A model generated the notes under the pieces. That model searched no databases. It was not told the origin of the DNA and saw only the letters and a list, made by a program, of their open reading frames with translations. This document shows, piece after piece, positions 15,392-22,625 of a DNA stretch of 33,643 nt. The first letter of the stretch is position 1, and each line of letters starts with the position of its first letter. The position numbers were made by a program, and so were the translations under genes. Source of the stretch: Lachnospiraceae bacterium UBA1721 (GTDB lineage Bacteria > Bacillota > Clostridia > Lachnospirales > Lachnospiraceae); assembly GCA_002317155.1 (NCBI GenBank), contig DCIR01000097.1, forward strand, positions 5,793-39,435. Reading direction: 5' to 3'.

Positions 15392-16239
15392 TGAAAAAGT
15401 TCGAAGAAATGTACGAGGCTCCCGTTTTGGTGGCTGAGGGTGGTCTTGGAAAAATATATAGATTAAAGAGCAAAGATGACGGAAGCTTCTATGCGCTTAA
15501 GGTTATGACTAATAAGACTGTATGGGAGCGAGAGGCATATATATTAGAGAATGCCGACCATGATTTATTCCCTGAATTTATCGAAGCGGGGGAAGAGGAT
15601 GGAAGCTATTATATTTTGATGGAGTACATTTGGGGAGAAAATCTTTCGGATGTGCTAACCAGAAGAAAGGGCTTTGCCCAGCCTGAGGCAATGCGTATGG
15701 CACTGTCTGTGGCGGATGGTCTTGGATGGCTTCAGACCAAGGAAAGACCGGTTATTTTTAGGGACCTTAAGGCCGATAATATTATTATAACACCCAATGC
15801 GGATGTAAGGCTTGTTGACCTTGGCTCTGCAAGGTTTTTAGACGAAGACGATGAGGCGATTACCGGTACTGTCGGAGCTACCGCGCCGGAGCAGATGGAT
15901 GGCAATTCTGACTTGAATTCCGACGTATATGCATTCGGCAAACTGTTTCACTATATGCTTACCGGAGTAAATCCTGTTACGGATCCGGAAAACAGTGAAA
16001 AATCTATTTTGGACTTTGATGATGCACTCAGCTGTTGTCTTGAACTTCTTATAGAGGACTGTGTTGGCATAGTGCCGGAGGATCGTTTGCCTGATATGTA
16101 TTGCGTGACTCAGCGCATGGTTGAAATCGCAACGCAGGATGAGAGAGGCTTCCGTAAGATGGAAAAGGAAGCAGAGAAGGAATTGAAGAGAAGAAAGTCC
16201 GGCGAGAAGATTAAGTATAAAAAAGATATTCGTAAGTAA
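15391..16239 (+). CDS. Cytosolic Ser/Thr protein kinase
   Basis: The 282-aa product has a Hanks-type kinase fold: glycine-rich loop AEGGLGKIY (16-23), VAIK-type lysine K37 (YALKVM), hinge LMEYIWGENL, catalytic loop FRDLKADN with D125 and N130, DLG in place of DFG (143-145), and APE (165-167). Active-site residues are kept, so activity is likely, although His of HRD is Phe. No membrane helix or PASTA repeats are present, unlike PrkC/StkP. The C-terminal tail is strongly basic. ATG 15391 is the start, with GGAGTGAG upstream inside the preceding gene; the TTG at 15385 is less likely. The genetic coupling suggests the preceding PP2C-like protein is its partner. Confidence 0.85.
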   Translation: MKKFEEMYEAPVLVAEGGLGKIYRLKSKDDGSFYALKVMTNKTVWEREAYILENADHDLFPEFIEAGEEDGSYYILMEYIWGENLSDVLTRRKGFAQPEAMRMALSVADGLGWLQTKERPVIFRDLKADNIIITPNADVRLVDLGSARFLDEDDEAITGTVGATAPEQMDGNSDLNSDVYAFGKLFHYMLTGVNPVTDPENSEKSILDFDDALSCCLELLIEDCVGIVPEDRLPDMYCVTQRMVEIATQDERGFRKMEKEAEKELKRRKSGEKIKYKKDIRK

Positions 16240-16329
16240 ACGTTGTTATAGATAATTGTACGAGATGTTCGTGCGAGATACGTGAGAGATTTGCAAGTAT
16301 AATGATTAAGTTGTGCTAAGGGAGAAGCT

Positions 16330-17646
16330 ATGGAAACCACTTTATTACCAGATCAACTGGCTCCAATAGTAGACAATATAATATCCGGTATATTTGTATT
16401 CGTCATAGACGATTCAAGGGCACTGATACCATTCTATATAAACGAAGGTATGTATAGAATGCTTGGTTACAAATATTCAGAACTCGACAGAATGCTCAAG
16501 GATGTCAGGAGGGTAATTATTCCTGATGATATGGCAAGATTTGAGCAGGCGCTTGATGATGTACTTAAGGATGACGGCGCTGTTGAGGTAGAATTCAGAA
16601 CTGTAACAGGCGACGGTAATGTACGCTGGCTTCAGGTAAGAGCCAATCTGTACGGTAAGATGGATGGCTACAAGCTTATAGCAGGAGTTGTCTTCGACGC
16701 TACAGACAGAAAAGAAATCGAGCTTGAACTTGCATTGCAGGCAGAGAGAAACAGCATTCTTCTTGAATCCGCAAAAGAGCATTTGCTGGACTATAATGTT
16801 CGTACAGATGTACTTAATATAAAGTTTGAAAATAGTGATGTCTTCCACGGCGAGATGGTCATCAAAGATTTTGTCAGTGGTCATGATTTTGAAGCCGTCC
16901 ATGAAGAAGACAGAGGCTTTATGCGAGAGATGTTCTCAGCCGCAATGAAGTCAAAACTTACGGATTCGGTAGAATTTAGAAGTGAATATTTAGATGATGA
17001 TAAAAAATGTCATTGGTATCGTTTGACACTCACAAGTGTGCGCGGTGTTGATGGATATATCACAAGAATCGTCGGACGAGTAGTCAATATCGATGATAAG
17101 AAGAAAAAGGAGCAGGAGCTTGAGATGCGTGCGGATAAGGATTCACTTACCGGATTGTATAACAAGGGTACTGCGACAACACTTATTTCGCAGGCTATTA
17201 AAAAATGTGCAGAAAATAGGTCTGCAGCAGCAATGATTATGGTGGATTTGGACCATTTCAAATCGGTGAACGATACATTCGGTCATTCTGCAGGCGATAT
17301 GGTTATTGAAGAAACCGGACGAACCCTAAATGATACATTCAAGGGTCATGATATAGTAGGACGTATGGGCGGCGATGAATTCATGATTTTCATGGATGAT
17401 ATTAAAGGCCCGGATGATGCCTTACTCATAGCGAAGAAGCTGAACCTGATTCTTTGCAGAAATATGCAGGAAGAAGCCGGTCATGTATTTGTAACAGCGA
17501 GCATAGGAATCGCTATGATGGATGAAACAATATCCGACTTTAAGACTTTGTATAATCTTGCCGATAAGGCATTGTATATTACTAAAGAGAGTGGTAGAAA
17601 CGGACGCACAATTATATGCGGCGGAGAGATTACCACATATCGATAG
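16330..17646 (+). CDS. PAS-GGDEF diguanylate cyclase
   Basis: The 438-aa cytosolic product has an N-terminal PAS fold (about 10-130, with WLQVRANLY and GVVFDATDRKEIE), a second divergent PAS-like region (about 145-265), a charged linker helix, and a GGDEF domain (about 272-436). The active-site motif GGDEF is intact at 347-351 and DSLTGLYNKG marks the domain start, so it should make cyclic di-GMP from two GTP. The inhibitory RxxD site has Lys instead of Arg (KGHD), so product inhibition may be weak. No EAL domain. GGGAGAAG lies before the ATG. The 90-nt gap after the kinase gene has a TATAAT at 16298-16303 without a good -35. Confidence 0.9.
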   Translation: METTLLPDQLAPIVDNIISGIFVFVIDDSRALIPFYINEGMYRMLGYKYSELDRMLKDVRRVIIPDDMARFEQALDDVLKDDGAVEVEFRTVTGDGNVRWLQVRANLYGKMDGYKLIAGVVFDATDRKEIELELALQAERNSILLESAKEHLLDYNVRTDVLNIKFENSDVFHGEMVIKDFVSGHDFEAVHEEDRGFMREMFSAAMKSKLTDSVEFRSEYLDDDKKCHWYRLTLTSVRGVDGYITRIVGRVVNIDDKKKKEQELEMRADKDSLTGLYNKGTATTLISQAIKKCAENRSAAAMIMVDLDHFKSVNDTFGHSAGDMVIEETGRTLNDTFKGHDIVGRMGGDEFMIFMDDIKGPDDALLIAKKLNLILCRNMQEEAGHVFVTASIGIAMMDETISDFKTLYNLADKALYITKESGRNGRTIICGGEITTYR

Positions 17647-17657
17647 TCGGGGATTTA

Positions 17658-17720
17658 TTGCATGTTGAGTTAATGCGGATATAATAATGCATTGATTCAT
17701 AAGTTTATAAATGATAAAAT
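17658..17720 (+). promoter_or_regulatory. Two overlapping promoter candidates before trpS
   Basis: Candidate 1 is TTGCAT (17658-17663), a 16-nt spacer and TATAAT (17680-17685). Candidate 2 is TTGATT (17692-17697), a 17-nt spacer and TAAAAT (17715-17720). Either separates trpS from the upstream signalling genes. Confidence 0.5.
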
Positions 17721-17738
17721 GTTAAATTATTTGTAAAG

Positions 17739-17782
17739 AAAGGAAAGCGGGAGCTGCGACGGGGTGCAGTATTTTACCGCGA
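17739..17782 (+). promoter_or_regulatory. trpS ribosome site with a hairpin between it and the start codon
   Basis: A good Shine-Dalgarno (AAAGGAAA, about 17737-17746) is almost 40 nt from the ATG at 17783. Between them GCGG (17747-17750) can pair with CCGC (17777-17780), and CTGC (17754-17757) with GCAG (17766-17769). Folding would bring the ribosome site to within a few nucleotides of the start. Confidence 0.45.
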
Positions 17783-18898
17783 ATGAAGAAGATGGCAGAA
17801 AAGATTATTCTTACCGGTGACAGACCTACCGGAAGACTTCATATAGGACATTATGTAGGTTCACTTCGCAGAAGAGTAGAACTTCAGAATTCGGGAGAGT
17901 ATAAGGATATCTATATTATGATAGCTGATGCTCAGGCTCTTACCGATAACTTCAGTAATCCTGAGAAGGTTAGACAGAATATTATCGAGGTAGCTCTTGA
18001 TTACATGTCTGCAGGACTTGATCCCGCTAAGAGCAATATCTTTATTCAGTCACAGATTCCTGAACTTACCGAGCTTACGTTCTTTTATGCAAATCTCGTT
18101 ACTGTATCAAGACTTCAGAGAAATCCTACTGTAAAGAATGAGATTCAGCTTCGTAATTTTGAGACCAGCATCCCTGTTGGTTTCTTTACATATCCTATCA
18201 GCCAGGCAGCAGATATAACTGCTTTCAAGGCAACTACTGTTCCCGTTGGTGTTGACCAGCTTCCTATGATCGAGCAGACCAAGGAAATCGTTCAGAAGTT
18301 CAATACAATCTATTGTCCTGATAAGCCGGTTCTTGTAGATTGTGAGGCACTTATTCCTCAGAACGAGAGCTGTCAGAGACTTCCCGGTATTGATGGAAAT
18401 GCTAAGATGAGTAAGTCACTCGGCAACTGCATTTATCTTGCAGACAGTGCTGATGATATTAAGAATAAGATTAATAGGAAGATGTTTACAGATCCTCTTC
18501 ATCTTAAGATTGAAGATCCCGGACACCTTGAGGGTAATGTAGTATTTACATATCTCGATGCATTCTGCAACGATGCGCATTTTGAGAGATATCTTCCCGA
18601 GTATGCTAATCTTGATGAGCTTAAGGCTCACTATACCCGTGGTGGTCTTGGTGATGGTAAGGTTAAGAAGTTCCTTAACGAGATTCTTTTTGAGACTCTT
18701 GAGCCTATCCGTCAGCGTCGCCATGAACTTGAGAAGGATATCCCTTATGTATATGAGGTTCTCAAGAAGGGTACCGATAAGGCAAGAGAAACTGCAGCTA
18801 AGACCATGGCTGAGGTTAAGGAAGCTATGAGAATTAACTACTTTGCTGATGAAGAGCTTATTCGTATGCAGAGTGAGAAGTATCAGGCACAGGATTGA
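17783..18898 (+). CDS. trpS: Tryptophanyl-tRNA synthetase
   Basis: The 371-aa class I synthetase has HIGH at residues 20-23 (GRLHIGHYVGSL), the tryptophan-pocket region around VGVDQLPMIEQTKEI, and the KMSKS loop in NAKMSKSLGN. It charges tRNA-Trp. It is somewhat longer than the compact TrpRS of about 330 aa. ATG 17783 is the first start in frame; ATG 17792 (MAEKIILTG) is possible but has no proper ribosome site. No T-box is visible upstream, in contrast to valS. Confidence 0.95.
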   Translation: MKKMAEKIILTGDRPTGRLHIGHYVGSLRRRVELQNSGEYKDIYIMIADAQALTDNFSNPEKVRQNIIEVALDYMSAGLDPAKSNIFIQSQIPELTELTFFYANLVTVSRLQRNPTVKNEIQLRNFETSIPVGFFTYPISQAADITAFKATTVPVGVDQLPMIEQTKEIVQKFNTIYCPDKPVLVDCEALIPQNESCQRLPGIDGNAKMSKSLGNCIYLADSADDIKNKINRKMFTDPLHLKIEDPGHLEGNVVFTYLDAFCNDAHFERYLPEYANLDELKAHYTRGGLGDGKVKKFLNEILFETLEPIRQRRHELEKDIPYVYEVLKKGTDKARETAAKTMAEVKEAMRINYFADEELIRMQSEKYQAQD

Positions 18899-18947
18899 TT
18901 GGCTGTTGATGCAGACTTGTTGAAGAGTTAATCGACAGGAGGCATAG

Positions 18948-19205
18948 ATGAGAAGTATTGTTTTTAAGAATGAACGTCCGGGACATTTGACCGAGGGACA
19001 GAGTGTGATAGTGACAGAGGGAACACTTCCCAGTAACTATTTCTATTCTATCGGAACTCCGGAAGATCCATTCCTTGCAATGTCTCCCAATATTCCGCTG
19101 ATATACAGACTTAAATCCAAGGAAGGCATTGTTACAAAGATTGAGCAGAACGATCGTGGTTATTATATAACTGCGGAGTTTGATGAGGAGGACCCTATAA
19201 AATGA
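18948..19205 (+). CDS. Small conserved-looking protein of unknown function
   Basis: The 85-aa product is soluble, with no signal peptide or membrane helix. It starts MRSIVFKNERPGHL, has several beta-prone stretches (QSVIVTEGTL, GIVTKIEQNDRGYYI) and an acidic end. I do not recognise a family. AGGAGG stands directly upstream. The stop overlaps the RidA start (ATGA, 19202-19205), so the two are translationally coupled. It has the codon pattern of its neighbours and is probably a real gene. Confidence 0.75.
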   Translation: MRSIVFKNERPGHLTEGQSVIVTEGTLPSNYFYSIGTPEDPFLAMSPNIPLIYRLKSKEGIVTKIEQNDRGYYITAEFDEEDPIK

Positions 19206-19573
19206 CTATTATTTCTACAGAGAAGGCACCTGCAGCTATCGGACCTTATTCACAGGCAATTGTTAGTGGAAATACTCTTTTTGCCTCAGGACAGATTCCG
19301 ATTAATCCTGCAACCGGTGCAGTAGAGGCACAGACTATTGAAGAGCAGACCGAGCAGGTATGCAAAAATATCGGAGAGATTCTTGCGGCAGCAGGAACCT
19401 CATACGAGAAGGTTATTAAGACTACCTGTTTCCTTGCTGATATCAATGACTTTGCAGCATTTAACGCAGTATATGCTAAGTATTTTGTGAGCAAGCCTGC
19501 GCGCAGCTGTGTAGCAGTTAAGGATATTCCCAAGGGAGTAAAGTGCGAGATAGAGATTATCGCTGAAGTATAA
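19202..19573 (+). CDS. ridA: RidA family reactive intermediate deaminase
   Basis: The 123-aa length is typical. Family signatures are IGPYSQAI, ASGQIPINPATG, KTTCFLADINDFAAFN and the C-terminal PARSCVAVKDIPKGVKCEIEIIA with the conserved arginine. RidA hydrolyses reactive enamine/imine intermediates such as 2-aminoacrylate released by PLP enzymes. It is coupled to the 85-aa gene through a 4-nt overlap, and a terminator follows. Confidence 0.94.
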   Translation: MTIISTEKAPAAIGPYSQAIVSGNTLFASGQIPINPATGAVEAQTIEEQTEQVCKNIGEILAAAGTSYEKVIKTTCFLADINDFAAFNAVYAKYFVSKPARSCVAVKDIPKGVKCEIEIIAEV

Positions 19574-19635
19574 AATTAATTTATAATAAGTCTGATTCAG
19601 ATTTATGTGAATTTAGTTATAAGTTATTAAAAGAT

Positions 19636-19679
19636 AAGAGCCACTGTAGGTGCCTGATGGCAGCCGCGGTGGCTCTTTT
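19636..19679 (+). terminator. Terminator after ridA
   Basis: AAGAGCCAC (19636-19644) pairs with GTGGCTCTT (19669-19677). An inner GCC/GGC pairing (near 19652-19662) is possible, and TT follows. On the minus strand it could also serve the convergent DUF5721-like gene. Confidence 0.85.
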
Positions 19680-19683
19680 GTGT

Positions 19684-19725
19684 AATTAGAAATTGCTTGT
19701 TTTAATAAGAAATTGCTTGCTTTTT
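19684..19725 (+). repeat. 20-bp imperfect tandem duplication
   Basis: The block AATTAGAAATTGCTTGTTTT (19684-19703) is followed directly by a near copy with core AAGAAATTGCTTGCTTTTT (to 19725). It lies between the ridA terminator and the convergent downstream gene. Confidence 0.7.
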
Positions 19726-19745
19726 ATCACATAAAAATATCTTAA

Positions 19746-20246
19746 TTATAAAATCTCATACTCTATGTTCTTGCCCGATAAATATTTGCAGAGCAGTTTA
19801 TCCCAAAGCTGGTCTGCTTCGTGTCCTAGTACAAAGGTCTTGTAAGAAGTACCGGTAGTGATGGTTACAGTGCCGGCCTCATATTTGATATTGATTAAAA
19901 GTGCTTTGACCTGACTGAAGTCAAAATCGGGTAACTCTTTGTTTAATGAGGCTGTGGCTTTATCCGGTTTTAACTGAAGCATAAATCTCATAAGGAGAGG
20001 GGTGTTGCTTCCCTTGACCAGTTCGTATACGGCGGTCTGAGTTTCCGACCATGGCTGATATTCATATGGGTGATGCTCAGGATCACGTTCGTCTAACGGA
20101 TAGAAATCAAGGTTAACATGTCCGTCAAAATTATAGGTGATTGATGTAACGAGCATTCCCTCAATAAGCAGGAACGGATCAAAGAGATTGCCGGCCAAAA
20201 GCTGGCTCATAAATATTTTTGAAGATGCTATACGAAGGGCGAGCAT
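19746..20246 (-). CDS. DUF5721-like protein
   Basis: The 166-aa product has the start MLALRIASSKIFMSQLL followed by NLFDPFLLIEGMLVTSITYNFDGHVNLDFY. I recall this pattern from DUF5721, a Lachnospiraceae family of unknown role, but this was not checked by search. No membrane helix or signal peptide. The frame is open up to 20351; AAGGAG lies 5 nt before ATG 20246, so I start there. The gene is divergent from degV and has a strong promoter with an inverted repeat over its -10. Confidence 0.75.
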   Translation of the reverse strand: MLALRIASSKIFMSQLLAGNLFDPFLLIEGMLVTSITYNFDGHVNLDFYPLDERDPEHHPYEYQPWSETQTAVYELVKGSNTPLLMRFMLQLKPDKATASLNKELPDFDFSQVKALLINIKYEAGTVTITTGTSYKTFVLGHEADQLWDKLLCKYLSGKNIEYEIL

Positions 20247-20317
20247 AATGGCTCCTTGAATTAGAATAACTGTTAATGATTTACAAAGAATACTGCAAAT
20301 TAGTTGTTCGCAGCACA

Positions 20318-20351
20318 ATAGAATTGTAAAAATTCTATAATATTTTGTCAA
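20318..20351 (-). promoter_or_regulatory. Strong promoter of the DUF5721-like gene with operator-like inverted repeat
   Basis: On the minus strand, TTGACA (20351-20346), a 17-nt spacer and TACAAT (20328-20323). An 8-bp inverted repeat, ATAGAATT (20318-20325) and AATTCTAT (20331-20338), is centred on the -10, where a repressor could bind. Confidence 0.65.
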
Positions 20352-20394
20352 TGCTTGTTTACTTATAATAGCTGTATGTGATAGTATGTCTTCG

Positions 20395-20415
20395 ATGTAG
20401 TATTAAAAACTACAT
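20395..20415 (+). repeat. Inverted repeat upstream of degV
   Basis: ATGTAGT (20395-20401) and ACTACAT (20409-20415) flank a 7-nt AT-rich spacer. Related GTATGT half-sites lie nearby at 20373-20378 and 20384-20389. It sits about 50 nt before the degV start, in its leader or promoter region. I could not place a convincing degV promoter. Confidence 0.4.
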
Positions 20416-20463
20416 ACAATGATGTAAAAAACTATGTTTGGATATTAATAAGGATTTTAGTAG

Positions 20464-21300
20464 ATGAGTTACAAGATTGTTGTAGACAGCTGTTGTGAAT
20501 TGCCGCAGGAATTACTCAATGATTCAAGATTTGAGCGAGTTCCTCTTGAATTGACAGTAGGAGATTATACTATATCGGATGATGACAGCTTCGACCAACT
20601 TGATTTTATAAGAAGAGTTGCAGAGTGTCCCACATGTCCGAAGTCAGCATGCCCATCGCCTGAGAGATTTATGAATGCGTACAATTGTGATGCTGAGCAT
20701 GTGTATTGTATCACTCTTTCAGCTAAGTTATCCGGAAGCTATAACAGCGCTGTTCTTGCGACGGAACTTTTCGAGGAAACCTACGGTAAAAAACAGATTC
20801 ATGTATTTGATTCGGAATCTGCAAGCGTAGGAGAGACACAGCTTGCTTTATATATTATGAAGCTTGAAGAAAAAGGTCTGTCATTTGAGGAGATAGTTAA
20901 AAAGGTTACAGATTACAGAGATAATGTGCATACGTATTTTGTGCTTAACAATATAGAGACGCTCAGGAAGAACGGTCGTCTTTCAGGCTTAAAAGCATTG
21001 GTGGCTTCTACACTTAATATCAAGCCGATACTTGCCGGTGACAAGGGTAACATTGTACAAAAGGGACAGGGTATCGGAATCAAGAAGGCTCTTGCCAAGA
21101 TGGTGGATATTATATGTAGTGAGGTGAAGCATCCGGAGAAGAGGGTATTGATTATATCACAGTGTAATGCGCCTGAACGAGCTGAGAGTGTTAAGGAAAT
21201 GATTCTTGCAAAACAGGAATATGCAGATGTAATAATCCTTGAAATGAGGGGATGCAGTACCATGTATGCCAATGACGGTGGCATAATAGTGACAATGTAA
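20464..21300 (+). CDS. DegV family fatty-acid-binding protein
   Basis: The 278-aa product matches DegV proteins: IVVDSCCELPQELL at the start, CPTCPKSACPSPERFMNAY, YCITLSAKLSGSYNSA (the fatty-acid head-group loop), and NIETLRKNGRLSGLKALVASTLNIKPIL. Firmicute homologues (FakB) bind fatty acids and present them to the kinase FakA for phosphorylation. No FakA gene lies in the window, so the partner is elsewhere. The cytosolic protein has no signal peptide. A terminator follows the stop. Confidence 0.92.
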   Translation: MSYKIVVDSCCELPQELLNDSRFERVPLELTVGDYTISDDDSFDQLDFIRRVAECPTCPKSACPSPERFMNAYNCDAEHVYCITLSAKLSGSYNSAVLATELFEETYGKKQIHVFDSESASVGETQLALYIMKLEEKGLSFEEIVKKVTDYRDNVHTYFVLNNIETLRKNGRLSGLKALVASTLNIKPILAGDKGNIVQKGQGIGIKKALAKMVDIICSEVKHPEKRVLIISQCNAPERAESVKEMILAKQEYADVIILEMRGCSTMYANDGGIIVTM

Positions 21301-21351
21301 GACCGGAAATATAAGAACTAAAAAGTAAGAATATAAATATAAAAACAAAAT

Positions 21352-21388
21352 GTAAAAAATGCGTGGCGGTTTGAACTGCCACGCATTT
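21352..21388. terminator. Bidirectional terminator between degV and the response regulator gene
   Basis: AAATGCGTGGC (21357-21367) pairs with GCCACGCATTT (21378-21388); three more pairs including one G-T close onto a TTGA loop. On the minus strand the stem ends in a run of six T, ideal for the response regulator. The plus-strand T-tract is weaker. Confidence 0.88.
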
Positions 21389-21429
21389 CTGATTTATAAG
21401 TCCAAAATGTAATCCTATTTATTTTCACA

Positions 21430-22131
21430 TTATTTGTTGGCTCGATATGACTTAAGATATTTGAGTGAATCACCGCCGACAGAGAACTTTCGGCCATCAG
21501 TCATAGTTGCTCTGTGAAAGCGAACATCAGTCACAAAATCAATATTAATCATGGCTTTTGCGCTGACAAGAACGAATGAATTGTGTTCTGCTTTGATGTC
21601 TTCAAACAGATTAATCAAATCGGTGCGGGCAATCACCTCACGACCATCAGACAGTGTAACTTTTGAATTATACCCCGCCTGCTCCGCATACAGAATCTCA
21701 TCATCTTTCACGTACAGGGTATCTTCACCGCGAAGTTCGATAAGAGGATCCTTGGAAAGAGTATATTCTTTTACCTTTAACATCACATCATGTATCTTGG
21801 CGGGCTGAAGAGGCTTGTCGAGGAAAAGAGTACCTTCCTCAAAATCCTGTTCACGATAATTGATGTCTGAACAAACCAGAATCATCGGAGCTATCACACC
21901 CTTGTCGCGAAGCTGCATAACAACATCTTTGGCAGTTAATCCTTCGGTGTGGCAGATGTCTATCATGAATGCATCAAAAGCCATCGGAGTTCCGAGAAGA
22001 GCCTGAGCATTTCCGTATGATTCGGTGTAAAAGGTATCACCGTCGGCAATCCATTTGTCGGCTTCTCGTTTCATCAGTCTTTCGGTTTGTTTTCTGTCGG
22101 CTACGTTATCGTCACATACGGCAATATGCAT
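21430..22131 (-). CDS. LytTR-type response regulator
   Basis: The 233-aa product has an N-terminal receiver domain (about 1-120) with acidic pair D7/D8 (AVCDDN), probable phosphoacceptor D58 (FMIDIC) and K106 (FLDKPLQ), and a C-terminal LytTR DNA-binding domain (about 140-230, with LYVKDDEILYAEQAG and TDGRKFSVGGDSLKYL). Such AgrA/LytR-type regulators activate virulence, bacteriocin, quorum or envelope genes. AGAGGA is well placed for ATG 22131; the longer frame from 22167 is unlikely. No sensor kinase gene is adjacent, so its input is not visible here. Confidence 0.9.
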   Translation of the reverse strand: MHIAVCDDNVADRKQTERLMKREADKWIADGDTFYTESYGNAQALLGTPMAFDAFMIDICHTEGLTAKDVVMQLRDKGVIAPMILVCSDINYREQDFEEGTLFLDKPLQPAKIHDVMLKVKEYTLSKDPLIELRGEDTLYVKDDEILYAEQAGYNSKVTLSDGREVIARTDLINLFEDIKAEHNSFVLVSAKAMINIDFVTDVRFHRATMTDGRKFSVGGDSLKYLKSYRANK

Positions 22132-22182
22132 ATTAAAATCCTCTGTATAGAAGTAAACTGCGGGCAATCATAAACGCACAAT

Positions 22183-22467
22183 TTAAGCAAAAATATTGGG
22201 ATAGAACTTGATAACCACAAAAATAATTGCGGCATACTCAAGAATTGTGATAAGAGGGAAAAATACCTTGAAGTACCAGTGTTTGGTCTTATGTCTGAAC
22301 ATTGACATGCCCAGTGTGCCACCGACTCCGCCTCCGAGTATCACATATAAAAATAATCTCTTCTCAGGAATGCGCCATTTATGTTTTACAGCCTTCCGCT
22401 TATCCAGCCCCATTGCGGTAAACGCCACAAGGTTAATTGCAAGCAGATAGATAGGAATAAAAATCAT
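22183..22467 (-). CDS. DUF1294 family membrane protein
   Basis: The 94-aa product matches the DUF1294 pattern: an N-terminal helix followed by MGLDKRKAVKHKWRIPEKRLF, a glycine-rich turn GGGVGGTLGMSMFRHKTKH, and a final hydrophobic helix. About three membrane segments are visible. The family function is unknown. GGAGGA precedes the ATG. It lies 51 nt upstream of the response regulator gene in the same direction, so the two may be co-transcribed. Confidence 0.88.
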   Translation of the reverse strand: MIFIPIYLLAINLVAFTAMGLDKRKAVKHKWRIPEKRLFLYVILGGGVGGTLGMSMFRHKTKHWYFKVFFPLITILEYAAIIFVVIKFYPNIFA

Positions 22468-22549
22468 AGCTTCCTCCGCATATAGTCACTAACAAAATAA
22501 TACCACGAAAGCCCTCGGTGATAAAGTTGTGTATTGTGATTATCGCAAT

Positions 22550-22569
22550 ATGTTATAATATGATAACAT
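22550..22569 (+). promoter_or_regulatory. Inverted repeat over a -10-like element before the lipoprotein gene
   Basis: ATGTTAT (22550-22556) and ATAACAT (22563-22569) flank a 6-nt spacer and overlap TATAAT (22554-22559). The nearest -35-like TTGTGA (22534-22539) is too close for a standard spacer, and a TTGACA at 22572-22577 lacks a good -10. The arrangement suggests regulated transcription; the exact promoter is uncertain. Confidence 0.35.
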
Positions 22570-22625
22570 TATTGACACTAACATCATAATATTTCAATAA
22601 GCTTTCCAGGGGAGGGATAAGGCAA

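Noticed and set aside
17739..17782. T-box or tryptophan attenuator before trpS
   Set aside because: No T-box core sequence, no terminator and no Trp-rich leader peptide are visible.
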